DNA from: Mikania micrantha
Taxonomy: Eukaryota > Streptophyta > Magnoliopsida > Asterales > Asteraceae
Direction: 5' to 3'
DNA: 64,000 nucleotides
Assembly (NCBI GenBank): GCA_009363875.1
Contig: CM018691.1
Coordinates: forward strand, 121,149,404-121,213,403
This document shows, in pieces, positions 8,695 through 21,358 of this stretch (its first letter is position 1; each line of letters opens with the position of its first letter). Below the pieces are notes generated by a model, which had not been told where the DNA came from, did not search any database, and saw nothing but the letters and a program-made list of their open reading frames with translations. The position numbers and the translations under genes were made by a program.

Positions 8695-11600
8695 ATGGCG
8701 GGAAGAGGACCACATGCGCGTCCCGCTAGGCGGACACTGGATGCAGCTGTCATCAAGATGATGGTTGACAGGCGAGTTAACAAAGTGCTCGCTGAGTATG
8801 AAGCAAACCGCGTACACAGCGAAACCAGTGGAACCAACAACGGTACTAACACTCGCCTAGCATGACTAACATAGTGTAGCTAACGCAATACTAACACACG
8901 ACATTGGTTTCTGACAAACAGGGTCGCACGGCAACAACGGCAAAGGTTGCTCGTTTAAGTCGTCTCTGAATTGCCACCCTCATACTTTTAAGGGAACCGA
9001 AGGAGCTGTTGGGATGCTCCACTGGGTTGAAAAGGTCGAATCTGTATTCGCCATGTGCAAATGTGCTGAAGAGAACCGGGTTAAGCTTGCAACCGGTACA
9101 CTGCAGGGACCAGCCCTCACATGGTGGAACACCCTTGTTCAAACCTTGGGGTTGGACGGTGCCAACTCTATGACATGGGCTGATTTCACCAGACAGCTGC
9201 GAGAGGAGTATTGTCCTCGTGACGAGATCAGGAAACTGGAAGCCGAATTCTGGGTTTTGAAAATGGTGGGCTCTGAAATCAAGCAATACCGTACTCGATT
9301 TCACGAGTTATGCAAGCTATGCCCGGCTATGGTGACGCCGGAGTACAAAAAGATCGAGCAGTTCATCAGTGGACTGCCCAAGCAAATTCAGAGCATGGTG
9401 ACTGCGTCTGACCTCACCACCATCCAACCACTGATCAGACTGGCACACAAATTGACTGACCAAGCGGTAGCACAAGGCAAGCTACCCAAGCGAGGCGAAC
9501 ACCTGAAGCCTCAGGAGAGCCAGAAGAGGAAGTCGGAACCCAGCCACCATCAATCTCATCAATCCCGACAACAACAAAGATCTGCACCTGCAAGAGCCTT
9601 TACTGCCACCCAACCCGATGACAAGGGGAAGGGTGTCTACCAAGGGAAGTATCCGTTGTGTAACCGATGTTCATATCACCATTTTGGGCAATGCGAGCGG
9701 TATCGTTGCCTAAAGTGCGGAAGACATGGCCACATGGCCAAAGACTGCAGATCAAAGCTTCCAAACAACAACAACAACCAGAACACCCTCAGAGGGTGTT
9801 ATGAATGTGGAAAGCCGGGTCATATGAGGAGGGATTGCCCTCAGTTGAAGAAGGCCGGAGGAGGAGCGGCAAAGGGTCGAACCTTTGTGATAGGCTCGGG
9901 GGAAGCCAAGGATGACCCGAACATTGTAACCGGTACGTTTCTTTTAAATAATGTATATGCTAGTATATTATTTGATACCGGTGCCAATAGGAGTTTTATA
10001 TCTAGTGAGTTTAGTAAATTACTAGATATTACCCCAACACCACTAGACTATAAGTATACCGTAGAGTTAGCCGACGACAAACTAATTGAAACACAACACG
10101 TCTTTCGAGGATGCGTCATGGTTTTGGCGGATCACGAACTCGAAATCGACTTGATGCCGGTTACTCTCGCGAGCTTCGATGTGGTCATTGGAATGGACTG
10201 GTTATCCGCAAACCAGGCAGAGATCGTATGCAACGAGAAAATCGTACGAGTGACGTTGCAAAACGGAGAACAAATCTCGATTCAAGGGGAACCTTTGAAC
10301 ATCATGTCATGCATGAAAGCAAACAAGTACATTCAGAAGGGATACACTGCGACACTAGCCCTCATCGCAGAACAACCGAAGAAAGAAAGGAAGATTGAGG
10401 ACATCGCCGTAGTCCGCGATTTTCCAGAAGTGTTTCCCGAGGATCTACCTGGACTACCACCGCAACGACAAGTCAAGTTCCAGATAGACCTCACTCCCGG
10501 AGCAGCACCGATCGCTAAGGCTCCATACCAACTAGCACCGACTGAGATGCAAGAATTGTCTAACCAGTTGCAAGAGCTGTTGGACAAGGGATTTATCAGA
10601 CCGAGCTTCTCGCCTTGGGGAGCACCGGTCCTATTTGTGAAGAAGAAAGATGGATCATTCCGTATGTGTATTGACCACAGAGAGCTGAACAAGGTGACGA
10701 TCAAGAATCGATACCCGTTGCCACGAATAGACGATTTTTTTGACCAGTTGCAAGGGTCAAGCTACTATTCAAAGATCGATTTAAGATCGGGTTATCATCA
10801 ACTGAGGATACAGGAAAACGATATTCCTAAGACTGCCTTTAGAACCCGGTACGGACACTACGAATTCTTGGTTATGCCCTTTGGACTGACCAACGCACCA
10901 GCTGTATTCATGGATCTCATGAATAGAGTGTGCAAACCTTATCTTGACAAATTCGTAATAGTGTTCATTGATGACATCCTGATCTACTCTAAGAATCAGG
11001 AAGAACATGCGGAACACCTAAGGCTAGTCTTGGAATTATTAAAGAAAGAACAATTGTACGCGAAGTTTTCCAAATGTGACTTTTGGATACGCGAGGTCCA
11101 ATTCCTTGGACACGTGGTTAATGAGAAGGGGATACATGTAAACCCAGCCAAGATCGAAGCCATTAAGAACTGGGAAGCACCTAATACTCCAACCGAGGTG
11201 CGACAATTCCTAGGTCTGGCCGGGTACTACAGAAGATTCATTGAAGGATTCTCAAAGATCGCTCAATCACTAACATCCCTGACTCATAAAGACAAGAAGT
11301 TCGACTGGGGAGACAAACAGGAAGCTGCTTTCAACCTGCTAAAACAGAAGCTATGCACTGCACCCATCCTATCCTTGCCGGAAGGATGTGACGATTTCGT
11401 GGTATATTGCGACGCCTCGAAACAAGGCCTCGGTTGCGTGTTGATGCAACGCGAGAAAGTTATAGCATATGCTTCATGAAAACTAAAGGTACATGAGAAG
11501 AACTACACAACTCATGACCTTGAGTTGGGAGCCGTAGTGTTTGCCTTAAAGATCTGGCGACACTACCTATACGGAACGAAATGCACTATCTTCACCGATC

Positions 11601-13246
11601 ATAAGAGCCTACAACACATCTTCGACCAAAAGGAGCTAAACATGAGACAACGAAGATGGGTCGAACTCATCGGCTATTATGATTGCGCTATCAAGTACCA
11701 TCCCGGCAAAGCAAACGTAGTGGCCGACGCGTTGAGTCGAAAGGAAACAACAAAACGTGTGCGTGCCCTACAACTCACGATTCATTCTAAATTGCCAAAT
11801 CAGATCCGAATCGCACAACAAGAAACCCTAAAAACTGAAAACCTCACTCTTGAAGCCATGCGTGGTATGGATAAGCAAATGAAAGAAAAGGACGACGGAG
11901 CTTATTACCTAATGGATCGAATTTGGATTCCACGCTACGGGGGATTGAGAGAAGTAGTGATGAATGAAGCTCACAAGAGCCGATATTCGGTACATCCGGG
12001 CTCTGAAAAGATGTATCACGATTTAAAGACAACCTACTGGTGGCCAAACATGAAAGCCGAGATAGCAACTTACGTGAGTAAGTGTCTAACGTGCTCAAAG
12101 GTCAAAGTTGAGTACCAAAAGCCATCAGGGTTACTTCAACAACCTGAGATACCGATGTGGAAATGGGAGCAGATTTCCGTGGACTTCATAACTAAACGGC
12201 CTAAGACGGCAAGTGGTTGCGATACCATCTGGGTTATCATAGACCGACTAACTAAGTCTGCGCACTTTCTACCCACAAAGGAGACTGACAAACTAGACAA
12301 ACTCACTCGGATTTATCTGAAAGAAGTGGTCACTCGACATGGTGTACCAATCTAGATAATCTCCGACCGCTACAGCCGATTCACGTCGCATTTCTGGAAG
12401 TCTTTGCATAAGGCTTTAGGTACGAGATTGGACATGAGTACCGCTTACCACCCGCAGACTGATGGACAGAGTGAACGAACCATACAAACTTTGGAAGACA
12501 TGCTCCGAGCATGTGTTATCGACTTTGGCAGTAGTTGGGAGACTCACCTACCATTAGTTGAGTTCTCGTACAACAACAGCTACCACACTAGCATACAAGC
12601 TGCACCATTCGAGGCACTTTACGGACGTAAGTGTCGATCACCCATCTGCTGGGCAGAAGTTCGAGACAGCCAACTGACCGGCCCAGAGCTTGTGCACGAA
12701 ACAACTGAAAAGATCGTACAGATACGCAAACGAATGGCAGCAGCTCGGGATAGACAGAAAAGCTATGCGGACAAACGACGCAAACCGTTGGAATTTCAGG
12801 TAGGAGACAGAGTGTTACTCAAGGTCTCGCCCTGGAAGGGCGTTATACGATTTGGCAAACGAGAAAAGTTGAATCCTCATTACATTGGACCTTTTGAGAT
12901 CACGAAACGAATAGGCCCTGTAGCCTATGAACTAAACCTACCGAACGAGCTGAGTAGTGTACACAACGTATTTCATATCTCGAATCTCAAAAAGTGCTTA
13001 TCTGACGAGACACTTGTTATACCTCTTGAGGAGATACAGATAGACGCACAATTGAACTTCGTTGAGGAACTGGTCGAAATTAAGGACCGAGAAACCAAGA
13101 AGCTCAAACTCAACAAGATACCGATCGTAAAGGTGCGATGGAATTCGCGGCGTGGACCGGAATTCACATGGGAGCGTGAAGACCAGATGAAACAAATATA
13201 CCCACACTTGTTCGCGGAACATGCAAACACTGGCAACACGAACTGA
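8695..13246 (+). pseudogene. Element B gag-pol polyprotein (one frame, two premature stops)
   Basis: Exon 1 is 8695-8842 and exon 2 is 8922-13246; joined they give 1490 codons. Domains by approximate residue: gag capsid with ALTWWN near 114; Cys/His motifs including two CX2CX4HX4C knuckles at 312-356; aspartic protease DTG at 401; reverse transcriptase with FIDD catalytic pair at 733-734; RNase H (YCDAS Asp at 880); integrase with HHCC near 1067-1110 and catalytic D1137, D1198, E1234; and a chromodomain-like C-terminus containing IPIVKVRWNSRRGPEFTWE. Stops interrupt it at residue 902 (TGA, 11477-11479, from CGA) and residue 1194 (TAG, 12353-12355). There are no frameshifts. The catalytic residues I checked are present. 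The product would make Gag, copy the RNA in particles and insert the DNA in the nucleus. The stops would truncate RNase H and integrase. Confidence 0.93.
8843..8921 (+). other. Predicted 79-nt spliceosomal intron in element B gag
   Basis: The donor is AACG|GTACTAAC and the acceptor CTGACAAACAG|GG, with CTAAC branch-point candidates inside. The segment contains in-frame stops, yet its removal joins a 49-codon first exon in phase to the gag capsid frame. The same intron is seen in A at 1727-1806. The strict conservation of ends and phase while the interior drifts is the main support. Confidence 0.75.
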
Positions 13247-13270
13247 ATTTCGAGACGAAATTCTTTCTAA

Positions 13271-13281
13271 CAAGGGGAGGA
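13271..13281 (+). other. Element B polypurine tract
   Basis: CAAGGGGAGGA ends directly at the first base of the 3' LTR. In gypsy elements this RNase H-resistant purine run primes plus-strand synthesis. Confidence 0.85.
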
Positions 13282-16159
13282 TGTGACACCCCGTAATTTA
13301 CAGATTAGCTTATTGTTTATTTAAATGTTTATTTAAATTATTTATGTACACGTGGCACTAGAATTAGATTAATTTAGTGTGACACGTGGCACGACTGTAC
13401 GAACACCGATACACAACAGGATAATCCAAGGGATTATCAGAAACCGCACACACGTGTCAAAAATCACGAACGTTGGTGAACGTCACAACACTTAATCATA
13501 GAAACACTTCACGAGTCAATTATGGCTAGTAATTGACTATTAGAGTCCAAACGACGCTCGAACGATGTTCTACAGTCGAGAAACAGGCGAGAATGGGCCC
13601 AGAACAACAAAATAGGCTTATTGGGCTTGACAAGTGGGCCAGGCGGTACGCCTGACCCGACACTTTGACCCTTGGCGATGCGCGTGAGAAAGGGAGAGGC
13701 GCCCCTCACCGGGCTCACCGGCGCGTAACGACTAGAGCCACCCCCTCCCCCACGCCAGGCGTTACGCCTGATAGCCCAGAGTCGCAAAAATCAGCTTTTT
13801 AAACTTCCAAAACCATCATTACGTCTACTCACTCATTTTAACCCGATTTAGACGTAATCAGCTCAAGATTATCTTCCCAAAACCTCTGGTTTTCATCTTC
13901 TTCATCCACCAAAACACCATTGGAAGCCATTGGAGCCACCTTGGAACCTTGGGAGCTTGACAAGAGGAGTGGAAGCTCAAATCACCACCCACACCACCTT
14001 CTTGCTGCAAAACCTCACGATCCAGGAGCTTTAGAAGCTGTTGAGAGCATCATCCCAGGGATTTTGAAACATTAGAAGGTAGTCCTAGCACCCTTGTGGC
14101 TTAAAACCACCATTACACACACATGCAAGCTTCAAAACTCACATGCAAGCACTACACCATCACATGCATGAATTTTGTGATGATTAAATCTGGGTTTATT
14201 GATATCTTTACTAATTTTGATAATCTAAGAGGTTTAGATGATGTTTCATGATGTTCTATTTTGATGTGTGTTGTTATGATGCATGATTTGGTCATGGATG
14301 ATCGATATAATAGCATGCATGCATGATCTAGAGCATTTTAAATGATCTTGAATGATGATATATGATTATTGATGTTATTAGTGATGATCTACATGTTTGA
14401 ATATTTTTAAAATGATTAAAATATGAGTTTATGATGAACTTTCTATTTTTAGTAACTTTTAAGTTATAAAATGGTGATTTGGTGAAAATGATGAACATGC
14501 ATGTATGTAGATATGTTGTTTGAAGAATAATATGATGATTAGAAGCTTAGGAATGTGATTTGGATATTGAAAATGGTCATTTTAGCCGAGTTACTAAATA
14601 TAGTAACTTTTATGGACCAACTGTTGTTAAATAATGATTTGGGCTATGTTTGTATGTTCAAATGATGATTAATGGTTCATCTTGATGATTTGTGATATAA
14701 AAATGGTTTAGAAATGTTAGAATGGTTTTTTTCATACAAAACCACAAAGTTACTATTTATTGTAACTTTAATTTTAGAAATCTTGACTTACGAACAAGTC
14801 GTATGATTTAAGCATGCTAAATGGCTTATTATGTTTTACTATGATGATTGCATACTAAATTAGATGGTTTCTGATATCACATATGCTATAAATGGAAACT
14901 TTCCATTTTAGGAAACTTTTGTTAACTTACCATAATTGGAAACTTACTATAAATAGTAAGTTGTCCATAGATGCAACTGTGGGTTTTGCACACGACTAGC
15001 ACTTACACGTTTGCTACACGATTCACAACCGTCACACGGTTCACCAACGGGTCGTTGACTTGACACGGTCAACTTTGGTCAAACACGGTCAATGTGGACC
15101 AACACGGTCAAACACGGTCAATGGGGACCAACACGAGCGAACATGGTCATTGTGGACCGACACGGACAAACATGAACAACCGAGAGTTGTTGAGCACAAA
15201 CACGAGCACTAACATGAACACTAGCACGGTCACTTACACAAACTCACATATGGTATACGATATAGGTCACCGGTGACCGACACGCCTTTCGACGCAGGAG
15301 CTTACGCTTGTTTATCACACCCTTCACTAAGGTGAGTTTACGGCCCCTCTTTAACTATTTTCAAACTTTTCAAATAGGAGGAGAATACTAGTTGCATGGA
15401 GTCAAACATTACTACTGTACAAACATCTTTATGTGTATGCTGGTTTATTAGACAAACATTAAGTGTTGAACTCGTAACAAGCCCTCACAAAGTCTTACCG
15501 TTAATGTACGAACAACGTGGTAGATTTGAATGGATCTGTTTGGGTGTGACTAACCCCATGGGGCACAATATTGACTGAGTGTCATAACCCGTGAAACTCT
15601 GACCTAACTTACTGTGTGCACGAGACACAGTGGAGGCAAGGACAAACAAGTCTAGTTCGGTAGTGACGCACTGACACTTGGAGCCTAGGGCTCTGGACTA
15701 ACATTATGATAAACAACATGACACACGTTTTCTATTACTATATGTATCTATCAAAACCTGTGAACTCACCAACCATTGTGTTGACACTTTTTCTAAACTT
15801 GTATTCTCAGGTAACTAACAGGCTATGGATATCATGAATGCACTTTCTAAGGGACGAGCACTAGGAACCGCATGCATTTATGTCTTATCATTTGAAAACA
15901 ATTTTTATTTATGATATGTATTGATACAATGTAGTGTCTGACAAATGATTTTTCCGCTGCAATTGTTTAAAATTAAATTTTTCCGCTGCATTATGAAACT
16001 ACTTATATTTCCGCTGCAAACTACTGTGTTAAACTTTTATGCCAAACTCTGTATTTTGAAAACTCATATAGAGGTGTTATATATGACCATGAGCTGTGAT
16101 TCTGGCCACGTCACACCCACGTGGACTGACACCATGAGTGGGAATTTGGGGGTGTGACA
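13282..16159 (+). repeat. Element B 3' LTR (2878 bp)
   Basis: It begins TGTGACACCCCG and ends GGTGTGACA. It is the longer LTR copy and keeps segments lost from the 5' LTR (around 13647-13710 and 15106). It has the TATAAATA box at 14948-14955, a donor-like AAG|GTGAGTTT at 15332 and an intact acceptor-like TTCTCAG at 15810, giving a 479-base intron candidate. Confidence 0.95.
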
Positions 16160-16164
16160 AAAAC
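16160..16164. repeat. Target-site duplication AAAAC, right copy
   Basis: An exact repeat of 4707-4711. Element A's pol sequence resumes at 16165 (cgtgcgtgcactacag), matching B's own pol at about 11755 onward. Confidence 0.95.
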
Positions 16165-17254
16165 ACGTGCGTGCACTACAGCTCACGATCCATTCCGAGC
16201 TGCCACAACAGATCAAGAATGCTCAACATGAAGCTCTGAAAGTCGAAAACCTCATGCACAAATCCTTGCGCGGAATGGACAAACAATTAGAGGTAAATAC
16301 CGATGGAGCGTACTACTTCATGGAAAGGATCTGGATTCCACACTACGGAGGACTGCGAGACGTAGTGATGGATAAAGCTCACAAGAGCCAGTATTCGGTA
16401 CATCCAGGCTCTGACAAAATGTACCATGATCTGAAGACGACCTACTGGTGACCGAACATGAAAGCAGAGATCGCAACTTATGTAAGTAAGTGTTTAACGT
16501 GCTCAAAGGTCACGGTTGAGTACCAGAAGCCATCAGGTCTACTCCAGCAACTCAGAATACCAATGTGAAAATAGGAGCAAATTTCCATGGACTTCATAAC
16601 TAAGCTGCCTAAGACGGCGAGTGGTTGCGATACCATCTAGGTAATCGTAGACCGACTGATAAAGTCTGCACACTTTCTACCCATTAATGAGACCGACAAA
16701 TTAGATAATTTGACTCGAATTTATCTAAAGGAAGTGGTTACTCGACACGGAGTACCAATCTCGATCATCTCTTACCACGACAGTTTATTCACTTCGCCTT
16801 TCTGGAAGTCCCCACATAAGGCATTGGGTACGAGATTGGATATGAGTACCGCTTACCACCCGCAGACTGATGGGCAGAGCGAACGAACTATACAGACATT
16901 AGAAGACATGCTTCGAGCATGTGTCATTGAGTTCGGCAGTAGCTGGGAGTCTCATCTGCAATTAGTTGAGTTCTCGTGCAACAATAGTTACCACACAAGC
17001 ATACAAGCTGCACCATTCGAGGCACTCTACGGACGTAAGTGTAGATCACCCATCTCTTGGGCGGAAGTTGGAGAAAGCAAACTGACTGGCCCCGAACTTG
17101 TGCACAAGACGACCGAGAAGATCGTGAAGACACGTAAACGAATGGCAGCAGCACGGGACAGACAGAAAAGCTATGCCGACAAGTGACGTAAGCCATTTGA
17201 ATTCCAGGTGGGGGACAGAGTGTTGCTTAAGGTCTCGCCCTCGAAGGGAGTTAT
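16165..17254 (+). pseudogene. Element A pol, integrase part (resumes after element B)
   Basis: This continues the A polyprotein from the end of RNase H through the integrase zinc region (YSVHPGSDKMYHDLK), the catalytic core (TDGQSERTIQTLEDML) and up to VLLKVSPSKGVI. There it is cut at 17254 by element C's LTR. In-frame stops are visible, for example TGA at about 16449 and TGA at about 17184. The chromodomain-like end and A's polypurine tract are missing because of the later deletion. Confidence 0.85.
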
Positions 17255-20168
17255 TGTGACACCTTGTAATTTCCAGGTCAGCCTTTATTTTATTTTAATA
17301 ATAAGGTGTATTATTATTACATACGTGGCACTAGAATTAGTGAATTTAGTGTGGCACGTGGCACAACAGTCCAAACACACACAACAAACCGATAATTCGA
17401 GGAATTATCGTAAAACGCTCGAACGTGACTTGATTAACGAACGTTGGTGAACTAAGTGAAACAACAACCTGATTTCACAACAATGAGGCTTGTGTGAACC
17501 TATAACAAGTGTAACCATGTTAACATGTCGATAATCGATGATCGTGATCGTGAAACAATCAAAAAACGATTCGAGACAACAAAATAGGGCCTATTGGGCT
17601 CTTCCGGCAGGCGTCGCGGTACGCCAAGGACCCCTGATTGGGCCTTGTCGGTACGCGAAGCCGGGGCGGGAGAATTTGAATTCTCCGAAAATCATCGCGG
17701 TACGCGACGACCGATCATCTTCCACATCGGCGGTACGCGGCGTGTTTCGGGAGAAAAACGCATATTATAATCATAGCGGTACGCCAAGAGCGACTTTTGT
17801 CAGTCTTGGTAGTACGCGATGACTCCAAACAACCAAAATCTTTATTAATCCAAGACATAATCATTTATGCCACTGTATTACACCCTCTCTCGAGCTCCAG
17901 ACCTCGTTTGCTCGTCAATCTCTCTGGAATACACCTCACAACCTCTGGAAGCAAGGAAATCAACACCTGTGAAGCGCCATTGAAGACTTTGAAGATTGAA
18001 GGGGAGTTAGGAAGCATCATCCACCACCATACATCCCTTGTAGATGTTGCTGAGGCAATACCAGGCCTTCTTGAAGTTATCTAGAGCTGTTCCAGTTGCA
18101 ATCAAGCTTCAGGAGAGCTCTTGGAGGTAGTTTCTTGCACTACATTGCACAAAAGCACTCATACATACAGATGCAAGCTCATTAGCTCACATGCAAGTCA
18201 TTTGGTGGCACAAGCACGAGATTTGTCATAAATAGATCTATAATAATAATCTTAAATCATTGATTTTGAGTATTGAAATGATATATTGAATGTATGGGTG
18301 GTAGTGTGATTGATAATGGTGATGTTTGCTAATAAAAGATAACTTTTGTCACATGCATGTATGATCTACATGGATTTAGATGATTTTGGATATGAATACA
18401 TGTTTATGAATGATATTTGTGATGTTTTCAACATTTATTGTGATTATAAATGTCAAGAAATGATTATTTGGATATGTTACTATATTTAGTAACTTTTATG
18501 TTACAAGATGTTGTTGTATGATAAAATAGAAACCTACATAGGATTTGATCTATAAATTGGTGTTTAAAATGATGAATCTTGACATATTGAATGTGTAAAG
18601 CTTATTGCGTAATGTGATTTATGACATGTTACTATTTTTAGTAACTTTAATGTTGCAAAATAATGCTAGTTGATGTAACATGGACATGCATGTGCACTAA
18701 GATGATGATTTATGGTTTATATGATCATTTTGATATATATTGACTATTTAGAAAATCTCCTTGAGTACTAGTTACTATATTTAGTAATTTTTTGTTGCAA
18801 ATCAATGATTGAATGATGTTCTAAGAATTATAAGTATGCTTAGACGAATATTTGTAACTAAAGTGTTGATTATTGAAGTGCTTATTGATTTGATTTGGTC
18901 AAAATGGGCTTATATGCAACCTTACTATAAATAGGAACTTATAACAAGGAATGTGGTTAAATGTCGATGTGTTACTAAATGCTATGTGATAACATGATCA
19001 TATAGGATAATTATGCATGCTAGAATAAATGGAAAGTGATTACTTTTATGACTTGCTTAATTTAGAAACTTTCCTAAAATGGAAACTTACTATAAATTGT
19101 AAGTTATCCCGCGAATGTGATTTATGCACTTACACGTATCACACGACACTGTGAACACGTAAAACGATCACTTAAACTAAACACGTCACCAACGGGTCGT
19201 TAAGTCAAACACGGTCAACACGACCCACATAACAACTCGGAGTTGTTTGGACACAAATATTGTCCTGTGAGACCAACACGAATGTAAACGCAAACTCATA
19301 CACCTATGTGATATAGGTAACCGCTAAAAGGCGCACCACACCGTTCACGAGACTAACCCGACTACTAAACTCAGGTGAGTTTACAGCCCCACTTTTACTC
19401 TTTAACTGTTTTGTTAAACTCTTAGGGTCAGAATACTATGCAACTGTTTTAGATATATGACTATTATGTTGTAAAACCATTTTGAGTGTAACTAATATCG
19501 CAACAAGCCCTCACATTCCCTTACCGTTAGTTGTGTAACAAACGAGTCGTTATTACGTAGTACTACTGGGTTTGATTTGCCCCACTCGACAACAACTGTG
19601 ACTGGAGGTCACGACGAGTGTAATATCGATGTTGATTGCCGGGTTCCGCGATGACCCGGGGAGGCAAAGGAACAGTCGAGTTTCGGTAAGATGAACTGAC
19701 ACACTCGGGATCGTAGATCCAACAAACAACTTAACATACCCAGTATATGTCTGTTTACTGCTTTTAACTATTTAAACCTGTGAACTCACCAACTTTATGT
19801 TGACACGTTTTCACATGTATTCTCAGGTAACTAATGATCATGAGCTAGGACGCACTGGATGACACACAAGAGAGTTTCATGCATTTAGACTCTAGTCCTA
19901 GGCTTTCGTTTGTTTGTCGAGTTTTGAAACAATTTTAATCATGTAGTGTCTGATACAATTTATTTTTCCGCTGCAAACACTTATGATATTTCCGCTGCTT
20001 TAACATTAAACTTTTCTGCTTCTTAACTTTTGAAACTCAGGTTTAAATTACAATACTGTGTGATTTTGTAACTCATATAAAGTCGTTCTATATGACCGAG
20101 AGCTATGATTCTGGCCACGTCACACCCGCGCGGTCTGACACCGCACGTGGGAATTTGAGGGTGTGACA
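17255..20168 (+). repeat. Element C 5' LTR (2914 bp)
   Basis: It starts TGTGACACC and ends GAGGGTGTGACA, and is related to the A and B LTRs but clearly diverged. It holds a six-copy array of GCGGTACGC-like words (about 17600-17825), TTACTA/TAGTAA inverted pairs at 18475, 18628 and 18771, a donor-like CAG|GTGAGTTT at 19375 and an acceptor TTCTCAG ending at 19826. Confidence 0.9.
17600..17825 (+). repeat. GCGGTACGC spaced-motif array in element C LTR
   Basis: About six copies of a near-palindromic word (GGCGGTACGCC-like) lie 30-50 bases apart near 17610, 17649, 17698, 17731, 17779 and 17810. The spacers do not resemble each other. One or two copies of the same word occur at the equivalent place in the B and J LTRs, and several in F. 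Confidence 0.65.
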
Positions 20169-20171
20169 GAC

Positions 20172-20184
20172 TGGTATCAGAGCC
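20172..20184 (+). other. Element C primer-binding site
   Basis: TGGTATCAGAGCC, three bases after the LTR end; exact initiator tRNA-Met match. Confidence 0.92.
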
Positions 20185-20322
20185 TTGGTTATAGGGAACT
20201 AGGTTTGCATGTAGCAAACTTAGACTATAGCCACTTCTCTGCACTAGACACTACACTTACACAATGCATAGTAATATGTTATTATCATTGTTATCAGTTA
20301 CTTATTAAACCAAGATTACAGG

Positions 20323-21125
20323 ATGGACAACAACAACAGGGATGGAAAGAACCTGGGGAAACGCCAGGCAGAGTACGAGCTAACTGAAGAGGACAAGCAG
20401 AAGATACGGGATATCGTAGCCCGAGTGGACTCTGTGGAGTCTAAGAGAGCTCTACCATGAGCATTGCCGGATCATGGGAATGGTACCCCACTACTGTGGC
20501 TCAGTGGGCCAGAGAGGAGAGAGTCCCACTCCTACCATTTCTAGGTGATGCATCTAGCGGACCCCCATTACCACCACTTATCATACCAATGGAGCGGGCT
20601 TTCGCAGCACTTGTCTCGAGGTCTGCCCTTGAGTCCCGGCTGCTGTACGAGCTGGCTGAGGAGGTCAGAATCCTCCGTGAGGATAACCGACGCCTCCAAG
20701 GACGTGTGGACTACCTGCAGGACGAGTTGGCTTATACCGACCGAGTACATGATGTCTTGGCCGGTATGATCCGGCAGCAGGAGGAGACAGCGGCTGAGGT
20801 CGCAAATATCCGTGCCAGAACCGGACAGTTGCAGGAGCAACAAGGGACGATCGCTGCAGTGGTGCACGAGCACGGCGGACGACTATTAGCGGTGGAGGTC
20901 GTGTCCGAGGAGAACACGGCCCAGATTCAGGCTAGCGACGTCATGATGAACGCCTGGGTGGCGCAGTTCAATGTGGAGTCGGAGCCTGAGGAGGAGCCTC
21001 AGTTCGAGGCATAGGACCTGAAGGAGGGAGACTTCGATGAGGATCCAGAGGAGGTTCCTGAGGAGAAGCAGGACGACGAACCTGTTGACAGTGGGGATTC
21101 ACACTCCACGATCATTTCAGATTAG
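20323..21125 (+). pseudogene. Element C extra ORF1 (frameshifted)
   Basis: The start reads MDNNNRDGKN in one frame and stops at about 20459. The rest, from 20457, reads in another frame with a coiled-coil region (EEVRILREDNRRLQGRVDYL), then an early TAG at 21012 inside the acidic tail, and the natural end at 21125. It matches the B and A ORF1 over its length. One shift and one nonsense change inactivate it. Confidence 0.75.
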
Positions 21126-21168
21126 TTAGGTTGTCTTATTTCAGTTATCTTATTGATTGTACACCTAG

Positions 21169-21187
21169 ATGAGCGGGATGTGCTCAT
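21169..21187 (+). other. Conserved RNA hairpin after ORF1 (element C copy)
   Basis: ATGAGC and GCTCAT surround the loop GGGATGT, identical in stem and loop to element A's copy. It lies about 44 bases after the ORF1 end. Confidence 0.55.
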
Positions 21188-21358
21188 ACAAATCATGACA
21201 GTAGTATTTTATTTTGAAAATCATTGTACTTAAAGCTATTATTAATGAAATGATATTTTGTTTTATTAATTGTGTATCTTAATCATGATTACCTACTAAC
21301 TCAACACCTAACATAACTGACGACTAACACGCTGTCCATTTTATATAGAACAAAACAA

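Larger units (their letters stand above)
4712..16159 (+). mobile_element. Element B: near-intact Ty3/gypsy (Tekay/Del-like chromovirus) retrotransposon
   Basis: This is a complete structure: 5' LTR (4712-7522), PBS, extra ORF1, gag-pol with a small intron, polypurine tract (13271-13281), 3' LTR (13282-16159) and flanking AAAAC duplications. The two LTRs are nearly identical apart from a few indels, so insertion is recent compared with A. The insertion lies inside A's pol gene, between the RNase H and integrase parts. The polyprotein carries only two stop codons. B is probably not autonomous now, but it could be mobilised by intact relatives. Confidence 0.95.

Noticed and set aside
10333..13273. 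Antisense open frames of 78-137 codons across pol regions (also at 2133-2444, 3227-3553 and 8891-9304)
   Set aside because: They mirror the coding frame of gag-pol on the other strand and show no independent motifs.
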